DNA of 64,000 nt from Pinus tabuliformis (taxonomy: Eukaryota > Streptophyta > Pinopsida > Pinales > Pinaceae): the NCBI GenBank assembly GCA_031772625.1, contig CM062817.1, positions 953,043,705-953,107,704 on the forward strand, written 5' to 3'. A program made the position numbers and the translations under genes. Positions 1 through 11,224 of this stretch are shown piece by piece (positions within the stretch are counted from its first letter, which is position 1; every line of letters starts with the position of its first letter). The notes under the pieces are model-generated. The model was given only the letters and a program-made list of their open reading frames with translations. It had not been told where the DNA came from and made no database searches.

Positions 1-262
1 TAATACTAAGATAAAAATGGGTAGACAAATTAGAAATGAAATTTGCAGCTCACAGGTGAGAAGAACTACACCTGAAGACTACCAAAACATTACTTCTCTC
101 ACTCTATTGCATTATTCATCAAATCCAACTGTAAAATAAAATTTCTCCATTAATTTCAAGTCTTATCATGGAGGAACTTAGTAGAATCCAAACAATATTA
201 AATCCCTAGGAAATTGGTGGGTGAGGAGGCACACAAATCAAATTTGTTAAATTTAATAAAAG
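1..262. other. AT-rich flank beyond the copia stop codon
   Basis: No coding potential is seen. The stretch lies downstream, in minus-strand terms, of the copia polyprotein stop at 263-265. It is therefore expected to hold the 3' untranslated part and perhaps the start of that element's 3' LTR. I could not match it to the presumed other LTR above 32545, so this is positional inference only. Confidence 0.3.
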
Positions 263-518
263 TCAATGCAACCTAAATAACACATAAGATCTGAAATAGA
301 TGAACATAGCTCTTCGTAGAGCTTTTGTGAGTATATCTAGCACATGTTGCTCTATGGGAACTTGTTGTAGCATCACTACTCCAGACTGAACACAATATCT
401 GATGAAAATGTATCTTATATATAGATATATATGTGTGTGTGTGTCAACCCGTCATGGAACACTAGATCCTCAGATAGTTTGATGCAACTCTTATCCTCAC
501 AGCAGATACTGGCCCCGT
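263..518 (-). pseudogene. Ty1/copia polyprotein, C-terminal RNase H fragment
   Basis: Read on the minus strand, this encodes the typical end of a copia RNase H domain. There is a CEDKSCIKLSE stretch (family form CDNQSCIKLSE), then VFHD, then an IRYIFIR segment, and near the end DILTKALRR (family form ADILTKAL), with a stop at 263-265. A short TA/TG microsatellite has expanded inside the codons at about 416-444, lengthening the region that normally reads HDRSKHIEI. The fragment starts abruptly at 518, where the LTR of the inserted chromovirus begins. The protein continues upstream at 29140, after that element's 3' LTR. It is the C-terminal end of a dead copia element. Confidence 0.85.
416..444. 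repeat. TA/TG microsatellite within copia codons
   Basis: An uninterrupted run of TA then TG dinucleotides. It sits inside the decayed copia reading frame and translates on the minus strand as alternating Thr-His and Ile-Tyr. Confidence 0.8.
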
Positions 519-795
519 TATTAGGTCCCTATAATACTAGTGTAGCCCCCTTATTGTTATTTTTGTGCCCCATAGAAGCCTAATATTGTTATTGTCATTC
601 CCTTACATTATTATTGTTATGTAGGCTCTGATTATACTTTGATCCTTTACTCCTATATAACAAGGATCTCTTGTCATTTGAAACACCTAATAATTGTTCA
701 TTTATGTAATCTAAATGAGGTTTCCCCCTCAAAAATGCTAATTTTCAAGTTGTTAATCTATATATCCTTCTATTTTTTTATTTGGTTTCATAACA
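519..795 (+). repeat. 5' LTR of TE2
   Basis: This aligns along its length to 28828-29139. Shared blocks include TAGGTCCCTATAA, GTGTAGCCCCCTTATT, GCCCCATAGAAGCC, CCTTACATTATTATT, TTCATTTATGT and GCTAATTTTCAAGTT. The first bases have decayed from TGTT to TATT, while the end ATAACA is kept and is followed by the primer site. It is shorter than the 3' copy because of small internal deletions. Confidence 0.85.
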
Positions 796-1333
796 TTTGG
801 AATCCGAGCTTTGGATTCTATGGTGTTGTTGCTTCAAACAGATCATCTTGTAATTTTCAATATAACGTTTTCTCTATGAGGCTTCAAGAGATGAAATTTC
901 GATCACATGGAGCCAAAATATTGGTGAACTTCATGTAAACAATTTAGACCTTTTTTCACTATATTTTTTAAGATATGGTCAGAAGAAGTTATGGTTTTTA
1001 CATGATCTAGAATTCAATCTCAAACAAGACCAACGGTTGAAACAATGACATGTGGCATTCCATACAAGTTCGCTCTACTCAACCAATCCATAACTAGGTC
1101 ATTGTGGTATATTGGGCATAACTTTATATTGAGGAATCCAATGTCGGTTTAACTTATGGTGTCGGAAAGAATAATTGGAGGGATACCACAAGATGAAATT
1201 TTAGACCTTTGAGAGTTGAAATTATAGAGATACAACAATTTCAATATTAAGGTCTTAAAGGTAAGAAAAAGGCGTGTATTTTGTTTAAATTGCATAAATT
1301 TTGTTTGAAAAAATAGTTTGAAGTGATTTAAAG
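796..1333 (+). other. TE2 untranslated leader, first part
   Basis: AT-rich leader between the primer site and the insertion point of the solo LTR at 1334. No reliable reading frame was found. It is continuous with the sequence that restarts at 24295, because TAAAG ends this part (1329-1333) and begins the next (24295-24299). Confidence 0.6.
798..809 (+). other. Primer binding site of TE2 (tRNA-iMet type)
   Basis: TGGAATCCGAGC matches the common plant primer site TGGTATCAGAGC at 10 of 12 bases. It lies two bases after the LTR end, the usual spacing, and is followed by TTTGG as in many chromovirus leaders. Confidence 0.8.
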
Positions 1334-2387
1334 TGTAATGTCCCAAACTAGAGAGGCAATGAATATTAAATACATGCATGAAGCTACAAAAAAAGTTACA
1401 CATCCAAACACAAAATTCACACATGCAAATTATATATGAGTGAATCATTGAATAACAACCATAAATCTAAGTCATTTTATTAAAGTTCTAGCTAGAACTA
1501 AGTAAAATGGAGTGGAAGAATAAAACCTAGGATTGATAATGCAAGAATGCAATAGCCAGGTGAATATCTAAGAAAAAATCCAACTGAAATGGCTCAATCT
1601 ATCCCAACACACTACCCATAAAATTTTGTTGTTGTTGCTCAAGGTGAACTGTGATTTACGCTGTCAAATTTTCTCCAAAAATTCTACAACATTAACTGGA
1701 GGCTTCTCTCACCCAAATATACCAAGCCTAGAAAAATCATGAGCTAATTCTTGTTGACTCGAAAATCCCCTAAATGTGCAAATTACCCATAAAATAGTGT
1801 TGCTACTCATACTGTTGCTAGAGAAGAAACTGAAATTTTGGCCTCAATAAAGCCTAAATTGACATAAAATTGCAGTTATAGGCTCCTCTCCTATAACCTA
1901 GTAATACCATGATTTTTTTTATTATCCTAAATTCAAGGCAAAATCGAACCCATTATGGCCTGAATACTGCCCAAAAAATTCTATAAAATTAACTATTGGC
2001 TGCTCATAGCCCAACCAAAAAAATCCATAAATCCTTTGGGATAATTGTAGCTAGCTTGAAATGCCTAGAATAGAGTGAATCTCGAAACTACAGAGTTTTA
2101 CACCCAACCAAAAAGAAACTACTAAGAAATGATAAAACTCTCCTGCAAATGGCTAACAAATTATGCATAAATATTTTCCAAAAAATAGCTAACTCCCAAC
2201 TAAAAAACCCAGGAAATAACAGCACCAAACACCCACAAAATATTTATACTCCATCCCCTTTGTAGTCTCTATAAGAAAAATTTGGCCCTACTCAAAGATA
2301 CAGGGACATATATGAAAAATGGTGCCAAACTCTTCCTCTAACTAGTAGAAAATCTGCCGCAAATACCTGGAACCTACGATAGAATGA
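1334..2387. other. Left part of TE3
   Basis: AT-rich sequence without coding potential. It contains several short near-repeats built around AAAATTCTA-type phrases (for example near 1675, 1975 and 1800). Apart from the terminal motif, I see nothing that identifies a family. Confidence 0.5.
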
Positions 2388-2559
2388 TGTTTGTTGGGTT
2401 AGGGTCCCTAGGCTCAGTTTTGGGGTTAGTTAAACCAATTTATTTAATAAAAATGGTAAAGAATGTAAAGCTTCCGTAAAATATGAATGTGGAGTGTGCA
2501 GCTAGATAGGAGTCATAGGGGTTTTTAGCCCCTTGTTTTGGGTCAGTTTTAATATTCTC

Positions 2560-2579
2560 CCATGGTCCGCGGACCATGG
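2560..2579. promoter_or_regulatory. Perfect 20-bp palindrome upstream of the TE4 TATA box
   Basis: CCATGGTCCGCGGACCATGG is a perfect inverted repeat. It lies about 19 bases upstream of TATAAATAG at 2598-2606, that is, in the U3 promoter of the LTR. In the 3' LTR the counterpart (20932-20951) keeps the ATGGTC and GACCAT arms but has lost the centre. The position suggests a dimeric transcription-factor site. Confidence 0.6.
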
Positions 2580-2597
2580 TATTGTATGGAAGAAAGC

Positions 2598-2606
2598 TAT
2601 AAATAG
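2598..2606 (+). promoter_or_regulatory. TATA box of TE4 5' LTR
   Basis: TATAAATAG is conserved at the equivalent place in the 3' LTR (20970-20978). The conservation, and its position about 200 bases into the LTR, support it as the element's promoter. Confidence 0.7.
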
Positions 2607-3399
2607 TTGAGTCATAGCGAGTCTTAGAGATAACTTAGAATGAAGAATTGTGAACTTTGAATGAGTTTTGTTGTTTTGGGAAAGTGCTAAGGCAAGAAGG
2701 CTCTGCTTCCTGTACATATGTGAGAAGGGGAAGGCTCCTACAGCTAAGTGTGCAAGAGGCCTTGGTAAGTCCCCAGCTGAGTGCACAGACCCCTGTAATT
2801 GAGTGCACATAGTGGAGAAGTCTATAATTTGAATGCTGGAATTGAATAAAGATTTATTTTGAAGAAATATCGTGCATTTGAGTATTATTGTCAATTCTGC
2901 TTATGTTATATTATGTCACTCAATAATATGTTTTCATGGAATAATGTATGAATGTTGTGTGAAACTACTGAAACTATCTTATTTATTCATGTTTTATGTA
3001 ACTATTTGCATTTGCGAAGTTAAGAATTATTTCTATTATGAATTCTGATGAATTGGATAGATTTGCACGAAAGTAGATCTAGGGTTATTGATTACCACGT
3101 GGAAGTGGATAATTTGCCTATTTAGTTCCACAAAGACTAATCGTAGAGCTGCGCGAAGGTCTAGAAGCCATTTTACCCGAGTTATAGTAACGAGCCCTAG
3201 AAGCATACCGATTTGTGTGAAGGCAAACCTAAACTGTGAAGGCCTAAAAACCACTTATCACATGTCCCTGGACACAGAAACCTGGTTCTAGCATCCCCTA
3301 ATACTACTTCGTGTGAGACTATAGCCTGTGCTATGCAGGTTGTTTCCGAAAGGGCCAACAGTTAGGGTTTTCTTGGTTGTCACGTAGAACTCTAAACAT

Positions 3400-5660
3400 G
3401 GGTCAGGCCCCCTTAAGCCAAAAAATGCATCCATTGCTAGGACCGGGAACTGTCTTAGATATGTGTGATAAATTATTTCCTATGAAGAAAGGGCTTGATA
3501 AATGGATTGATTAGAAATCACACACATTTGAGGCTCAAGAGAACAGAAGCCCTAAATTATCCAAGGAACAGTGGTTGCAGATATTTTTGTATATAGACGA
3601 GACCGATGCATTATTCTGTTTCTTCCCTGAAGAATTATATGAGTGGTTGTCTAAATTGGCTGATAGTAAAGGGACACAGAGGTTAGAGGGCCCTATAGTG
3701 TGGACTCCTAAATTGGTGCGATTTTTGGATGCATAAGGAAGCAACATTGCGTGAGATGTGGATCACTGGGTTGATCGAACATTGGGAAGATTTGTGACTT
3801 ATTTCGCAATTGATAGGAACAACAACTATAGCGAAGCAGAATGAAGAATCTTTAAATGACCACGAGGTAAGTATTTGAAATTGTTGAAGGCTTGGATTAA
3901 AATGTTGTTATGTGAAAAGAGGGTTATGCAGTTACCTTGATGTTTGGGGTTATGTGAAGTGGGAGATACTTTAGAAGAAACAGAGGATCTAGCCTAGAAT
4001 ATAGTCCGCTCATTGAACCCCCTTCAAGTGACGATGAAGGGAGGGTGCTAACTACGTCGCGAAGTATAGTTCAGTTAATAACATAGGGTATCCTAAGGAT
4101 ACCTCATCCATCCACTCCACCTCAACCTGCACCTCCGCCTCATGCACCTTCACATACACCTCCACCATTCAACATGGCGAATGTGATGAAGATGTTGATT
4201 TTTAAAGGAACATGGAGTGAAGATCTAGAATAGTTTTGGTTTGTCGTAGGAGTTGTTTGGAAAGGACAACAGATTACAGACGATAATATTAATAAAGTAT
4301 AGTTGGTTACAACCTTAATGGATCACGCATTAACATGCTATATCAAGTATTGCAATGATAACTCGAATGCGACGTTGGCAGATACCCAACTAGCTTTGAA
4401 CAAGGAGTTCAGTAAGCCTAAGTTAGAGGTGCAGTCAGTAATTGAATTTAAGGAAATCTGATAGAAGATAGATGAGACACCTTGGGACTTTGATCAGAGG
4501 TTGAAGTGCCTAATCAGGAAGGCTAATATGATAAACTTAGATTCCCAACATTGCGACTGGTTTATAGCATCACTATTGCCACATTTAATAATACATTTGT
4601 CACAACAAAAGATAGTAACACGAGAGGAAGCCTTGGAGATCGTGATGAGGCTGGATGCATTGTCTCTACTAGATACGAACATGGGAATGCAAAAAATTCA
4701 TTCAAACCTAGAAAGCCTCTACTTAGAGTTGCAGAGATTGAAGAAAGGAAAGGAAGCTCAACCGAAGGTGTGCACTGAGGTCTGGTGTCTCAAATGTAAG
4801 AGCCATGGACATGATAAGGATCATTTCCCAGTCTATAAGAACTATATTATAGGGGGACAGCCTGTTCCCCTAAAACTAGAGAATAGTGTGGGGACGAGCA
4901 CGAGTGCTGCACTATAGTGTGCTATCTATCATGTCATAGGACATCATGCTAATGATAGATGTTATTTATTACAAAAATTTGTATAGACCCCTCAGCAATT
5001 GTTTTGAAATTTCTGTAAGTCTGTAGGACACGATGAACGCCATTGCAGGAGTTATGAGATGATGATGGATAGAACTCCTAACTATAGAATGCAGGAAAAG
5101 AACTAGCATTTAGATCAAGGCACTAGGAAGGCCATCTTCTATAATTATGGTGAAGCAAGGCACTTAGTGGGAGATTGTACAAATCCCACACATCCATCAT
5201 ATTAGTATTGTCAATAATTTGACCATGTCATAGAGGAATGCCCATTCCTTTTGGAATAGATGAAAGAAAAGAAGGTGCAGCCATAAAAACCTACGCAGAA
5301 TATTTAGATGAAGAGGGATTAGCCCTGCGGAGAAGATCATAATATAAATATCATGCTAAGAAGTGGTATAACCACTGGTGCAGATAAAGGAAAGTAGCCT
5401 GAGGAAGACATATGGGTGTGCAAGGCAACTAAGAAGGAAGTAGGTTTTGAAGTTAATCGTGCTAAAGAAACCTTCATGGAAGCTAAGAAGAACTTTGATG
5501 AGGCCTCTACCTTAAGAAGTCAGGAGAAAGTGCCTGAGACTACCGCGACGCAAGAAATAGATCCTCAGTACTAGCTACTTTTATGGAAACTTGTGTGAAG
5601 TTATTGCGCGATTAGCAAGAATTAGAAGGGTTGCAATAGTTAATTGACAAGTGCGTAAAT
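3400..5660 (+). pseudogene. TE4 gag with CCHC knuckles, decayed
   Basis: A reading frame opens at about 3399 with an MGQ start that overlaps the LTR end. It runs through many stops to about 5660. The recognisable part is near 4501-4917: a helical capsid-like stretch, then a knuckle CLKCKSHGHDKDHF whose last cysteine has become Phe. Further knuckle-like stretches lie near 5014 (CKSVGHDERHC) and 5139-5250 (HLVGDC, then HVIEEC). Multiple knuckles imply a nucleic-acid-binding nucleocapsid. Many stops are TAG where CAG would fit (for example near 5610-5640). Product: the structural protein of the virus-like particle. It is not functional. Confidence 0.6.
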
Positions 5661-5732
5661 AAAGAAAAGAATCCTGCTAAACAATGCACAATAAGAAAGA
5701 TTTCTAAGCATAAGACACGAACGAGCCACGAG

Positions 5733-5975
5733 ATGAGGCTAACTATGCAGATAGGTGAATATGAAATGGACCAGGTAATCTTGGATCTGGGATTTGGTGC
5801 AAATGTCCTGCCTAAGCAGACATGGGAAAGGATGGGGAGACCTATGTTGCAGTGGTTTCCTATTCAGCTACGCATGACAAACCAACAGAATATTATTCTG
5901 ATGGAGCGCTTATATGGTGTAACGGTGGACATTGAAGGTGCGAGCGTGCTAGCTAACTTTGAGGTATTGAAATAG
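5733..5975 (+). pseudogene. TE4 aspartic protease remnant
   Basis: An 80-codon stretch contains LDLGFGANVLPKQTWE, which matches the retropepsin active-site region (D-x-G-[AS]-x-x-[NV]) and the following helix. The catalytic Asp is present. A partner strand with hydrophobic residues follows (VTVDIEGASVLANFEVL). It ends at a TAG, after which the frame shifts and continues as YLTLLGI...DMNGVINL, as expected for the protease C-terminus. This enzyme would cleave the element's polyprotein. Confidence 0.65.
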
Positions 5976-7034
5976 TGGATGACAGTAACCCATACCTCAC
6001 ACTACTGGGAATTTACTGTGCTATTGATATGAATGGGGTAATCAACTTGAAGAAGCGGAAGATGTCATTTGAGAAGAAATTGCTCAAGGTTGTAATGCCA
6101 CTAGACCTTGTAGAATGAGAATGTTATACTAAACTTGTTCACGACTATGTAGAAGGTGACGATGAACTAGATCAGATATACAAGATAACAACGTGGGATG
6201 AAGATTGGATCAACCCCACAGTTGTTGAGAGATTTGCGTGGGACAGGGATATCTCCTGCGCCTCAGATTCGAATGAAGAACTGGAACACTTGAAGAATCG
6301 GTTGCATGAAGTTTCTATGCTCTGTTGCAATATGATGACCAAATCACTATAGTGTGTCTCGACTGAGGTAATAAATCTTCCACATTATGATGGTTTTACT
6401 GATGTGGAGTTGTTTTTTGATGAATTTGAAAGGGAAGTACCAGAAAAGCATCGATTCTAGCACTTGAATTGGCACTACATCTACCTGTTGGTGGGGTGCA
6501 GATAAGCAGAACTTTGATGGGTGGAAAGAATATAGGAGAATGATGAAGTTAAGGTTTCAATATGCTAATACACGAATGATAGAAAAATATAGTGGAAAGA
6601 ATGATCCACGCGATCATTTAGCATGATGGACTAAGCCCTGGGGAATAGAACCACAACTGGAATGGGTGGATATTTTCTGTCATACCTTAGATACAATCCC
6701 AATGAAATAGTATCTGGAGATTGAGCTTCGCCATGGAACATCTAAATGGGACATTTTAGGAGAAATTTTCTTATTGGCTTTTAGCTTTGAGAATGGGTTT
6801 GTCTGTATTGATGAAGTGCTCCAGGAGATAAAAGAATCTATATTTAGAATGCCAAAGGAACTAGTAGAATGGACTCCTCCTGATTGGAGTACAAAGTTGT
6901 GCCATGTGCTGGAATGTTACAATGTGACTACTAAACAAGATGAGGAAGATCTGTAGAATATTAATATTACATAGAGAGAAGGACATCGCAAAGTCGAAGG
7001 ACCGTAGGTGGCGAAATAGGATATATCAGAGCCT
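5976..7034 (+). pseudogene. TE4 second capsid-like region between protease and RT
   Basis: After the protease tail and an acidic linker (YVEGDDELDQIYKI near 6150), a new domain appears at about 6370-6956. It reads LPHYDGFTDVELFFDEFEREVPEKHRF, then in another frame WWGADKQNFDGWKEYRRMM, KNDPRDHLA, a stop, WTKPWGIEPQLEWV and FCHTLDTIPM. The WW..W..Y..M spacing and the later W..W..FL pattern are those of the retrotransposon capsid (Retrotrans_gag-like) fold. The placement after the protease is unusual: gag normally precedes it. I recognise this composite as a family style but cannot name it. Confidence 0.5.
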
Positions 7035-7922
7035 TTGAAAACTCGACAAGTAAGCATTATGTCTGAAGCAAAACCTAAGTTCATGAAGATAGGAGATTAT
7101 TGGGATGATGGTATAGTCAGTAAGGTGGCTGAACTGCTGCGCGAATACCAGGATCTCTTCCCCACAAATTTTTCGGATTTGAAAGGGATTGTAGGAGATT
7201 TGGGTGTTATGAAGATTACGTTGAAACCAGATGTGAAGCCTGTTAAGCAGCGACCTTATCGGTTGAATCCAAAGTATAAGGAAAAGGTGCGCCAAGAACT
7301 TGATAAGATGTTGGCTGCCGGTATTATTGAACCTGTTGAGGAATCTGATTAGGTAAGCCCTATGGTGGTCCAGGAGAAGAAACAAAAAGGTGAAATTAGG
7401 ATATGCGTAGATCTAAGGAAGTTGAATGATGCATGTGTACATGATCCATTTCCTACGTTGTTCACAGATGAAGTATTGGAGAATGTTGGTGGACAGGAGG
7501 CATATTCATTTATTGATGGTTTTTTGTGATATCATCAAATAAATATCGCGTCGGAAGATCAATAATTTATGCCATTCTGATTGAGGAATGCACCTGCAAT
7601 CTTTTCCCAGGTGGTGATCACGACGTTCAAAGATTTCATTCATAAATCCTTGGAAGTGTATTTTGAAGATTGGATTTTGTTTTCCTTGGTGAAGCGCCAT
7701 GTTACGAGTTTATGATTTGTGTTGGATACCTATCGAAGGTATCAAATCGCGTTGAATTTGAAGAAGTGCATATTTTGTGTGCCTTTTGGAATTTTTCTTA
7801 GCCATGTTGTATGTAAGAAGGGATTGATGGTGGACCCTATGAATATTGCCGTAAATATGAATCTGGAAGCTCCTAGGAATGTGAAAGAACTGCGCGCGAC
7901 ATTAGGACACACTGGGTATTAA
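7035..7922 (+). pseudogene. TE4 reverse transcriptase
   Basis: The region begins with the linker DDGIVSKVAELLREYQDLFPTNF and KQRPYRLNPKYKEKVRQELDKMLAAGIIEP, the conserved entry to Ty3 RT. After a TAG at 7350-7352 it continues ICVDLRKLNDACVHDPFPTLFTDEVLENVGGQEAYSFIDGF. The YxDD catalytic motif should lie near 7660 but reads VYFEDWILF, so the active site is damaged. Then come the thumb-like LNLKKCIFCVPFG and ATLGHTGY. The DPFPTLFTDE wording is typical of a Tat-side lineage. It would copy element RNA into DNA and is non-functional. Confidence 0.75.
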
Positions 7923-8020
7923 ATTTCTTTATCAAGGTGTATTCCAAGATAACCATGCCGATGGAGAAACTATTGAAGAAAGATGTGATGTCTTGCTGGG
8001 ATGAATAATGTGAGCAGAGT

Positions 8021-8563
8021 TTGTATGTCTTGAAGGAAAAGATGGTGACAGTGCCTATTTTGGTGTTTCCGGACTGGAAGAAAGAGTTCCATGTGCATGT
8101 ATATGCCTCTTACATTGCGCTTGGAGCAATATTAACAAAGACAGGTGAGGGTGAGATTGATCATCTGATAGCATTTGCAAGTAGAAAGTTATCCAAAGCT
8201 GAGAAGAATTACTCCACTATAGAGCGCGAACGGTTGGCGATGGTCTACACGCTTGAGAAGTTTAGGCATTATTTATTGGGCTGATACTTTAAAATGTATA
8301 CAGATCACTCTGTGCTAAAGTACTTGGTCAGTAAGCCTGCATTTAGGGGAAATATTTGTCGATGGTTACTTCTATGCCATGAATATGACTTTGAAGTGAT
8401 TGTGAAGCTAGGTAGGTTGAATTCCAAACCACACCACTTGTCATGGATTGGAACAGTTGAAGAACCAAGTAGTTTGGAGGAAGGATTTTCGAATGTGCAA
8501 TTCTTTGCGGTGCATGCCACAGACTATCATTTTTCCGATATCATTTACTTTTTAACAACATGA
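8021..8563 (+). pseudogene. TE4 RNase H
   Basis: Two adjacent frames encode ILVFPDWKKEFHVHVYASYIALGAIL, FASRKLSKAEKNYSTIERERLAMVYTLEKFRHYLLG and, after a stop, MYTDHSVLKYLVSK. This is the standard Ty3 RNase H order, ending with the LNSKPHHLSWI segment (family form AD.LSR). The first acidic catalytic residue is in VYAS, where the family usually has D-A-S; Tyr has replaced Asp. It would normally degrade RNA in RNA:DNA hybrids. Confidence 0.7.
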
Positions 8564-8772
8564 ATAGCGCTCAAAGGTTATTGCATGCAGTAAAAGAAGG
8601 AGTTAGTAGTCCACACTACGGATTTTTCAGTGATTGCATGTCATTTGTATAATATGGGAACAGATGAGGTACTGTGAAGGTACATGTTGGAGTTTGAACA
8701 CGCTAGTGTCCTAGATGAAACAGAGGAGTGGAAGGAGGCAACTATGCCGAAAAAGGGATTGCGTAGAATATT

Positions 8773-9786
8773 TTGTGCATTGGGTTATGGTGGCCTACGT
8801 TACATAAGGATTTTAAGGAGTATTGCAAGACATGTGATGTGTGTCAACAGATAGGGAAACCTTCGCGAAGATATGAAATGTCATTACATCTCAAGGTTTC
8901 ATTGCATGTCTTTGATAAATGGGCCCTTTATTTCGTTGGTCCTATCCAGCCGCCAGGAAAGAAGACAGGTGCACAATATATCATCATTTCCATAGAATAC
9001 TTAACCAGATGGGCGAAAGTGGGGCGAGTGAAGGATTGTACTCAACCACTGCTACGAAGTTTTTGTTTGAATATGTCTTAACTAGGTTTGTCTATCCTAA
9101 GATATTGATGAGTGACATGGGTACCCATTTCTTGAATGAAACTCTTAGCACGATGCTTGAGGAGTTCTAGGTGTATCATCAGAAGAGCGGACCCTATCAC
9201 CTGTAGGTGAATGTAATGGTGGAAGATTTTAACAATATTTTGGAGAATGCGTTGATAAAGGTCTACAACACGCAGAGGAATGACTGGGACATGCATGTAC
9301 CTGTTGTTTTATGGGCTTATAGGATGACCTGCAAGAAGTTGACAAGTCAAACATCATTTCGATTGGTCTATGGGATTGAAGCAGTAATTCCATGGAGTAT
9401 ATTGTCCCAAGCTTACGTATTGTCACATTAACAAACATGGTGGATAATGAGACCTTGGAGGAACGACTTGCATAATTGATGGATCTAGAAGAAGACTGCA
9501 TTCTTGCAGGATTTCATCAGCAAATGCAAAAGGATCATGAGAAAGCATGGCATGATAGGAATATTAAGCTGCGAATGTTTAAGGTGGATGAGTTAGTTTT
9601 GTTATATGACAAGAAGTTCACAAAATTTCCAGGAAAGTTTCAAATGGACTAGTTGGGGTGATATGTTATTAAAGATATCACGGATGGTGGCGCAATTCAG
9701 CTCGCAAAGCTAAATGGAGAACCATTCCCTCGGAAAGTGAACGAAAGTAGGCTAAAGCTCTACATAGAGGATCCTTCCCCTGCGTA
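8773..9786 (+). pseudogene. TE4 integrase
   Basis: The zinc-binding end (WWPTLHKDFKEYCKTCDVCQQIGKP) is followed by the catalytic core. The first Asp region has decayed to WALYFVGPIQPP, where the family has W.[MV]D[FL].GP. The second, SDMGTHFLN, keeps its Asp. HQKSGPYHL follows and then VLWAYRMT. The C-terminal part continues to about 9786 with a DELVLLYDKKF-like stretch and LNGEPFPRKVNESRLKLY. Stops and one or two frameshifts break it. The enzyme would insert the cDNA copy into the genome. Confidence 0.7.
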
Positions 9787-9965
9787 ATGTCTATATGGCA
9801 GCGGGACAATCTTAGTAATCCAGGTAATTGCAAGGGATTGCAGAACTATAAACTATGCTATCTAACGAAGTGAAAAACATAGTAGGGAGACTGTGTGACA
9901 TAAGACTAGAATACGACAGGTGAAGCTATGTTGGATGAGTTGCGCCATGGAGTATGGTGCCGCAT
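9787..9965 (+). other. TE4 spacer before TE5
   Basis: A short non-coding stretch between the integrase stop and the TE5 insertion point. It ends in CGCAT (9961-9965), which is repeated at 17081-17085 beyond TE5. Confidence 0.5.
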
Positions 9966-11190
9966 TTATCTTGGTGGATCTTCAAACACAATGGCATGGA
10001 AAAAGCCCAAATTTCAAAGTGGTGGAAATGCAATTAACATGACATCAGATCAAAGTGCTCATCGCCCTGATTCCAATGGTGTGAATGACACTCCAATCCG
10101 AGTTCAGATGACGGAGATAGAGGCAGTCAAATTTGGGTTGACTTTTGATGACTAGGTAGGTTTAATGAAGACACAATTTGCACTTTTCTGGTAGACAGAA
10201 TCTAGCCAACTTCGGCCAGAGTATAGGTGAAATCGGGGCCTAGTTAAAAGACTCCTTCGGTCCAAAACCGAATTTCCAAAAAAATGCAATTTCTTTTATA
10301 TATAAAAATATAAAAAAAAAATAGGGGTGGCGGGCCACGAACCCCACCACCCCAACTCTATCCACATGATATAATTAGTGGAGGGGTGGGCCATGACCCC
10401 CAGCCCCTCCCACGGACTGTTGAAACAACCCTTAAATGGGAGCGGAGTGGGTGGGCCGACCATTGGGGTGCAGAACCAACCCACAACCAACAACCCAACC
10501 GACAAGTGCAACGACCATTAAAAATGCAGAGGTGAAGGAGGGTACGGTGGGCGGGCGGCCCAAGGCGGGCCCGACCTAACCAAAAAATTTAAAAATTAAA
10601 AAAAAATTGTTGTAATGTATAAAAGAGGAGGAGGCGGGGTTTGACCTCCCGACCTCCTCCCTATTAAACCGGATCATAACCAACCACGCCACAACAGAAT
10701 TATTGAGAAATATGTCAGAAACTTTTTATTTAAACTCAGTTTTTAGTGCGCTCAGGTAGAGGAGGCAGTGCATGCGGTTCGAGGCAAAATTTTGCAGCAG
10801 GGGCGAAATTTCATTTTGTCAGAATTTCATAAATTTTATATGGTTTTATCACTTCTCAGCACCATGAACGCAATGGCGTTGTTCATTTCTCCATCAGAGT
10901 TCTGCATTTTTCAACCATTTTTCAGTATGGAGGTATAAAACGCCTTTTTGTAATGGATGCTTGTACTCTTCTTTTTCATTCCACTTAATGAATGAAGGCC
11001 TCCCCATTGACCGAGTAGGGCCCACAGATGTAGTCCAAGTTGGACGAACTCTGTCATCAAGTCTTGTTGTCTTCTTTCATGCTTTATGTGTTTCTCTTCT
11101 TGTCTCATGTGCACATTAAGTTTTCTCTGTTAAGCTACAATTTATGCATGTAATTCTTTAACACATCTATAAGCAAAATATTTTGGATCA
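9966..11190 (+). repeat. 5' LTR of TE5
   Basis: This aligns with 15870-17078 over its whole length: TGGATCTTCA..ACACA near the start, a GC-rich CCACCCC block in the middle, and TTTATGCATGTAATTCTTTAACACATCTATAAGC..AA near the end. It ends TTGGATCA at 11190, just before the primer site. Confidence 0.85.
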
Positions 11191-11192
11191 AG

Positions 11193-11204
11193 TGGTACTA
11201 GAGT
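11193..11204 (+). other. Primer binding site of TE5 (degenerate)
   Basis: TGGTACTAGAGT resembles TGGTATCAGAGC with a few changes and sits two bases after the LTR end. The match is partial, so the tRNA assignment is tentative. Confidence 0.5.
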
Positions 11205-11224
11205 AGGTATTTTTTAGATGTGAA

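Larger units (their letters stand above)
2392..3415 (+). repeat. 5' LTR of TE4
   Basis: It starts TGTTGGGTTAGGGTCCC and matches 20763-21010 plus 22904 to about 23687. In one 134-base block (2637 onward against 22909 onward) I counted 13 differences by eye. The exact end is uncertain. CCAACA at 3355-3360 would mirror the TGTTGG start, but homology between the copies continues to about 3415, just where the gag ATG lies. No convincing primer site was found. Confidence 0.75.
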
